Shown: piece by piece, positions 41,067 to 44,734 of the stretch
Layout of the letters: each line of letters opens with the position of its first letter
Position numbering within the stretch: position 1 is the stretch's first letter
Assembly (NCBI GenBank): GCA_009693325.1
Contig: SHXM01000004.1
Location: forward strand, 1-44,734
Direction of reading: 5' to 3'
From: Rhodoferax sp.
GTDB lineage: Bacteria; Pseudomonadota; Gammaproteobacteria; Burkholderiales; Burkholderiaceae_C
Length of the DNA: 44,734 nt
Notes under the pieces: generated by a model
Database searches by the model: none
What the model was told of the DNA's origin: nothing
The model's input: the letters and a program-made list of their open reading frames with translations, nothing else
Made by a program: the position numbers and the translations under genes

Positions 41067-41978
41067 TCAGCTGAACCCGGTGGCCTTCAGGTACACCGCG
41101 TACAGCGAGGTGGTGCCGCAGATGAACAGGCGGTTGCGCTTAGGCCCGCCAAAGCAGACGTTGGCCACCACCTCGGGCACGCGCACCTTACCGATCAGCG
41201 TGCCGTCAGGCGCCAGGCAGTGCACGCCATCGCCGGCCCCGGCCCACAGATTACCATCCACATCGAACCTCACGCCATCAAACAAGCCGATGCTGCAGTG
41301 GGCAAAGTGCTGCCCATTCTGCAGGCTGCGGCCGTCTGGCGCCACGGCGTAGCGGCGCAGCAGGCGCGGGCCATCGGGCACATGGCTGGCGCCGGTGTCC
41401 ACCACATACAGCCAGCGCTCGTCGGGTGAAAACGCCAGGCCGTTGGGGCGCACCATGTCTTGCACCACCGGCTGCACCTCACCACTGTGCGGGTCGATGC
41501 GGTAGACCCAGGACGCGCCGATGTCGGACTCCGCGGCATCGCCCTCGTAGTCGGAGTCGATGCCGTAGGTCGGGTCGGTGAACCAGATGCTGTCGTCCGA
41601 CTTGACCACCAGGTCATTGGGCGAATTCAGGCGTTTACCGTTCCAGTGGCTGGCCAGCACGGTGCGCCGGCCGTCGTGCTCGCGGCGCGAGACGCAGCGG
41701 CCCCGGTGCTCACAGGTCAGCACCCGGCCCTGCCGGTCCAGCGTGTGGCCGTTGGCGTTCCAGGCCGGCTGCTCAAACACCGAGACCGAGCCGTCGGTCT
41801 CATCCCAGCGCATCACCCGGTCGTTCGGGATGTCGGACCACAGCAGGTAGCGCCCGGCCGGCACATAGACCGGGCCTTCCGCCCAGCGGCAGCCACTGGC
41901 GAGCTTCTCCAGGTGCACATTGCCCGGGGCATAAGCCGCAAAACGCGGGTCCAGCACCTCAAAGGTTGGGGTCAGCAT
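41067..41978 (-). CDS. SMP-30/gluconolactonase family protein
   Basis: This 303-residue beta-propeller lactonase carries the metal ligands of the SMP-30 family: Glu in RWAEGPVYVP, Asn in LNSPNDLVVKSDDSIWFTDP, and Asp in WLYVVDTGAS. It should hydrolyse a sugar lactone such as gluconolactone. No signal peptide is present, so it is probably cytoplasmic. The ATG at 41978 is preceded by AAGGAGACCCCG, a strong ribosome-binding site, and is preferred over the upstream ATG at 42017. The neighbours are an unknown TIM-barrel-like gene upstream on the same strand (92-bp gap) and an acyl-CoA synthetase downstream (55-bp gap), suggesting a small catabolic set. Confidence 0.93.
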   Translation of the reverse strand: MLTPTFEVLDPRFAAYAPGNVHLEKLASGCRWAEGPVYVPAGRYLLWSDIPNDRVMRWDETDGSVSVFEQPAWNANGHTLDRQGRVLTCEHRGRCVSRREHDGRRTVLASHWNGKRLNSPNDLVVKSDDSIWFTDPTYGIDSDYEGDAAESDIGASWVYRIDPHSGEVQPVVQDMVRPNGLAFSPDERWLYVVDTGASHVPDGPRLLRRYAVAPDGRSLQNGQHFAHCSIGLFDGVRFDVDGNLWAGAGDGVHCLAPDGTLIGKVRVPEVVANVCFGGPKRNRLFICGTTSLYAVYLKATGFS

Positions 41979-42070
41979 CGGGGTCTCCTTCAAAGTAGTC
42001 AGGGTGCAGCGCGGCAATGCGCCAGGTCAGGGCCGGATTGTGTTGCACATGCTTGGCTCTGCGACGCTCG

Positions 42071-43531
42071 TCACTGCCGCGCAGCCTGCACCACGGCACC
42101 CAGCGCCGCCAGCTTGGCGTCTGACAGGTAGCCATAGCGGTTGATCCAGACCCGAGCGCTGGCGCCGGGCTGCTGGCTGGCCTGCACGGCCAGCGCGAAG
42201 CGGGCCTGCACATCGGCCAACGGACCATAGCTGTGGGCATAGGTGATCACCGGCACCGAGCCGGCCAGCGCCTGGGCCTGTTGCAGCTTATTGCGCTGGG
42301 CCTGTGCGCCCACCGGGTGTGGCTGGTCGGGCGTTGGGTAATGCTGCCGGGCGCCGTCGACCGCAGCGGTGTCGCAACAGCCCAGAAAATCGGCCATGGC
42401 CGCCGTGACCGCGTCCAGCGCTGGGCCGGGTGCCGGGCCTACCAGGTCACGCGCCCAATAGCGGGCCATCATGGGCCAGTGCATGGTGTAGAGCTTCAGA
42501 CCCACGGCATCGGCCGTGTCGGCCAGGGCGTCCCAGGCAAAGCCCGACCATTGGCTCCAGGGGCCGGGGAACACCTGGGGCTGCAGGCTGCGGCGCGGCC
42601 CGGGCACGGTGTCCAACGCAGCACGGTAAGCGCGCAGCAGCGCCGCCACACTGGCGCGTTTGCTGGCCCACAGAGGCTGCCCATCGCCATGAGCGCCAAA
42701 GAACGCGTCCCAGCCGGCTTCGCGCAGGCTCGCCCGCACCGCTGACGCACCCTGCGGCGCTGCGGCCTGGGCGGCGGTGCGCCAAGCCGTCCATTGCGCC
42801 ATCACCAGGCGGCCGTAGGCCAAAGGCTCGACCCCCTGCTGCCGCAGAGCCTGCTGGCCATGCAGGCTGAAATCGAACAGGGCGCTGCGCAGGTCATAGG
42901 GCGGGTACTCGGGCCAGTCGATGCGCAGGCCGTGCACGCCGGGGTAGCGGCAGGCCAGCTCGGCCAACAGGGCGGCACCGTAGGCCTGCACATGCGGGCT
43001 GGCCAGGCTGGCGTTGCGATCCACCCGCTGCGGGTGCAGCAGACCATCAGGGCCCCGGCACTGGTCTTCATCGACCGCGCCCGAGAACTGCACCCGGTAG
43101 CCGGGCGGGCTGGCGGCCATGACCTGCAAATACACGGCCATGCCGCGGGCTCGGGCACCGGCCACCACGCGGTCGATCAGGTCGGGTTGCGCCAGCGTCA
43201 GGGCCCCGGGTGGCGAGGGCTGGTAGCGCAGGCCACGGTAGCGGGACAAGTCATGCACCAAGGAGGGCGCGGTGCGCACCCAGGTTTCGCGTTGTCCCCA
43301 CAGGTCGCGGTCAAGCGGCCGCACGATGCCGGCGTCACCATCGGGCGGCGGCGCGCGCGCGCCCTCCCCCGCTGGCGCAACTTCCAACAGGTAGGGGCTG
43401 GTCACCAGGGCATTGGCGCCGAGCGCCTGCAAGCGGTCGAGCACCGCATCGACCCCCTCACTCTGGAACCATTCCGGCATCACGGTCACGCCGACAGACA
43501 AGAGGGAGGCTTGAGTTGGATTCATTGCCAT
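42071..43531 (-). CDS. TIM-barrel-like protein of unknown function (486 aa)
   Basis: I do not recognise the family with confidence. The strand/helix pattern suggests a (beta/alpha)8 barrel of the glycoside-hydrolase type. VGVTVMPEWFQSEGVDAVLDR, LGANALVTSPYLLEV, RGMAVYLQVMAASPPGYRV and YPGVHGLRIDWPEYPPYDLR look like successive barrel strands, the last with acidic residues (D, E) at the mouth. Later AVGLKLYTMHWPMMARYW and VPVITYAHSYGPLADV fit the remaining strands. There is no signal peptide, so it is probably cytoplasmic. Such proteins often bind or cleave sugars or sugar-like compounds. The adjacent genes (SMP-30 lactonase, Bug-type binding protein) support a sugar-acid context. It is divergent from the Bug gene with 30 bp between starts. 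Confidence 0.65.
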   Translation of the reverse strand: MAMNPTQASLLSVGVTVMPEWFQSEGVDAVLDRLQALGANALVTSPYLLEVAPAGEGARAPPPDGDAGIVRPLDRDLWGQRETWVRTAPSLVHDLSRYRGLRYQPSPPGALTLAQPDLIDRVVAGARARGMAVYLQVMAASPPGYRVQFSGAVDEDQCRGPDGLLHPQRVDRNASLASPHVQAYGAALLAELACRYPGVHGLRIDWPEYPPYDLRSALFDFSLHGQQALRQQGVEPLAYGRLVMAQWTAWRTAAQAAAPQGASAVRASLREAGWDAFFGAHGDGQPLWASKRASVAALLRAYRAALDTVPGPRRSLQPQVFPGPWSQWSGFAWDALADTADAVGLKLYTMHWPMMARYWARDLVGPAPGPALDAVTAAMADFLGCCDTAAVDGARQHYPTPDQPHPVGAQAQRNKLQQAQALAGSVPVITYAHSYGPLADVQARFALAVQASQQPGASARVWINRYGYLSDAKLAALGAVVQAARQ

Positions 43532-43561
43532 GCTAGTCTACAAGTTCACAGGAGACCTGCG

Positions 43562-44620
43562 ATGCCAACGCTCAAGCGACCCAACCCGAACCGGCACACC
43601 CCACCGGCACCAACTCACCAAGCGCCCCATAGCCCCCCGCACCGGCGCACCTTGGCGCTGTTGGCGCTGCTGCTGACAGGCGCCGGCCTGGGTCAGGTGC
43701 CGCTATCGGCATCGGCGCAAGATGCCTTCCCGGACAAACCGATCAAGCTGATCGTGCCGGTGGCCGCAGGCGGCGGCGTGGACACCGCTTTTCGCACCAT
43801 TGCCCCCTACTGGGGCGAATTGCTGGGCCAGCAGGTGGTGGTAGAAAACCGCCCGGGCGCCGGGCAGGTGATTGGCATTGATGCGGTGGCCAAATCAAAA
43901 CCAGATGGCTACACCCTGGCCGGCGTGGGCGTGCCGATTGCTTTCAACACCGCCCTGGGCAAAAAGCTGCCCTATGACCCGGTGAAAGATCTGGCGCCCA
44001 TCGCCGAGGTGGTGACTCAACCGCTGCTGGTGGTATCCCACCCCTCAGTGCCGGCCAAGACCTTCAAGGATTTGCTGGACTGGGCCCGCAAGCAGCCAGC
44101 GCCACCGGCCTACACCAGCGGCGGGCCCGGCAGCTATGGCCACCTGTGGTTTGAGATGGTAGGGGCGCAACAGCGCATCGCCTGGCAGCACATCGGCTAC
44201 ACGGGTGTAGCGCCGGCCCTGCGTGATGTGATGGGCGGCCAGGTGCCGGTGCTGGTGGACGCCATCGTGCCCACGGGCGTGCAGGTCAAGGCCGGCAAGG
44301 TGCAGGGCTTGGCCATAGTTCGCAGCAAGCGCTCCCCCATGCTGCCCGACGTGCCCACACTGCAAGAATTGGGCATCGCCATGCCCGATGCGGCGCCGTT
44401 TTATGGTGTGGTCGGGCCGGCCGGCATGCCGCCGGCGGTGGTGGCCAAACTCAATGACACCCTGGTGCGCGCCTTGCGCCAGCCGGCACTGGCGGCCAAA
44501 CTGTCTGACATGGGCTTTGACATCGTGGGCGGCAGCCCCGACGACTACGGCCGCAAAATTCGCAGCGAGATCGAGCTGTGGAGCCGCATCGTCAAAGACA
44601 ACCAGATCAAGGTGGATTAG
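43562..44620 (+). CDS. Tripartite tricarboxylate transporter substrate-binding protein (Bug/TctC family)
   Basis: This 352-residue periplasmic protein has an extended Pro/His-rich N terminus (~27 residues), a hydrophobic segment LALLALLLTGAGLG and cleavage near ASAQ-DAFPD. The mature protein has the Bug pattern PDKPIKLIVPVAAGGGVDT, VVVENRPGAGQVIGIDAVAKSKPDGYTL, LPYDPVKDLAPIAEV, GSYGHLWFEMV and AMPDAAPFYGVVGPAG. The family binds carboxylates or sugar acids and is greatly expanded in Burkholderiales. TctA/TctB membrane partners are not present in the window. The ATG at 43562 is preceded by AGGAGACCTGCG, a good ribosome-binding site; the longer upstream frame is rejected because it is antisense to the TIM-barrel-like gene. 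The ligand is unknown; the nearby lactonase suggests a sugar acid. Confidence 0.92.
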   Translation: MPTLKRPNPNRHTPPAPTHQAPHSPPHRRTLALLALLLTGAGLGQVPLSASAQDAFPDKPIKLIVPVAAGGGVDTAFRTIAPYWGELLGQQVVVENRPGAGQVIGIDAVAKSKPDGYTLAGVGVPIAFNTALGKKLPYDPVKDLAPIAEVVTQPLLVVSHPSVPAKTFKDLLDWARKQPAPPAYTSGGPGSYGHLWFEMVGAQQRIAWQHIGYTGVAPALRDVMGGQVPVLVDAIVPTGVQVKAGKVQGLAIVRSKRSPMLPDVPTLQELGIAMPDAAPFYGVVGPAGMPPAVVAKLNDTLVRALRQPALAAKLSDMGFDIVGGSPDDYGRKIRSEIELWSRIVKDNQIKVD

Positions 44621-44700
44621 GCCGCAGGCCACTGCTGACGGGGGCATAGTGGGCTGACAGGTGGCCTTGGCGCGCTGAGGCCCGGCCAACAACAGCTCAG

Positions 44701-44734
44701 GCTGGGGTGAGGCTAGGGTGAGGCTGGGGTGAGG
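44701..44734. repeat. Tandem 11-bp repeat, cut by the window end
   Basis: Three copies of GCTGGGGTGAG (44701-44711, 44712-44722 with one change, 44723-44733) lie downstream of the Bug gene. More copies may follow outside the window. Function unknown. Confidence 0.8.

Overview
The window is a GC-rich chromosomal segment from a Gram-negative bacterium, most likely a betaproteobacterium of the order Burkholderiales (Comamonadaceae-like, close to Rhodoferax/Polaromonas/Acidovorax). This rests on family recognition: a Bug/TctC-type solute-binding protein, glmS and glmU flanking an Lrp/AsnC regulator, the order 5-formyltetrahydrofolate cyclo-ligase / lytic transglycosylase / glutathione transferase / CCA-adding enzyme, and the general protein style. 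No search was possible, so the genus is a guess. I saw no rRNA, tRNA, CRISPR array, insertion sequence or phage gene.

Layout. (1) 1-7.6 kb is mostly housekeeping: the 3' part of an SbmA/YddA-type ABC exporter, a small unknown gene, glmS, an Lrp/AsnC regulator, a sensor kinase overlapping glmU, glmU, and a lipoprotein. glmS and glmU together make UDP-GlcNAc for the cell envelope. (2) 7.6-23.7 kb holds 16 genes, all on the minus strand and mostly overlapping or nearly touching. They encode a CUT1 sugar-type ABC importer, a LacI-family repressor, a histidinol-dehydrogenase-like enzyme, an SDR dehydrogenase, four SnoaL/NTF2-like proteins, an alpha/beta hydrolase, a bicupin, a MetE-like zinc methyltransferase, an HpaI-type aldolase and a metallo-beta-lactamase-fold protein. 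Two near-identical palindromes, TTGCATACGTATGCAA at 22573 and ATGCATACGCATGCAA at 23789, lie just upstream of the first two genes and look like operators for the embedded LacI repressor. The set reads as an inducible import and catabolic pathway for an unidentified polyol- or sugar-like compound. It is the best candidate here for an undescribed system.

(3) 23.9-28.7 kb holds folate salvage, a murein transglycosylase, a glutathione transferase, a truncated mannose-6-phosphate-isomerase-like cupin and a ROK-family kinase. (4) 29.0-37.8 kb is a signalling island set between housekeeping genes. The plus strand carries a degenerate PAS/histidine-kinase-like protein, a single-domain response regulator, a membrane sensor kinase, an HD-GYP cyclic-di-GMP phosphodiesterase and a hybrid kinase. 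The minus strand carries an HTH-receiver protein and a second copy of the degenerate kinase, broken by one missing base in a run of eight T. The island probably converts sensory input into changes of cyclic-di-GMP and transcription.

(5) 38.0-44.7 kb holds the CCA-adding enzyme, an acyl-CoA synthetase, an SMP-30/gluconolactonase, a TIM-barrel-like protein of unknown function and a Bug-type binding protein. The window ends inside an 11-bp tandem repeat. Gaps longer than about 150 bases are described as features; the other gaps hold nothing I can name.
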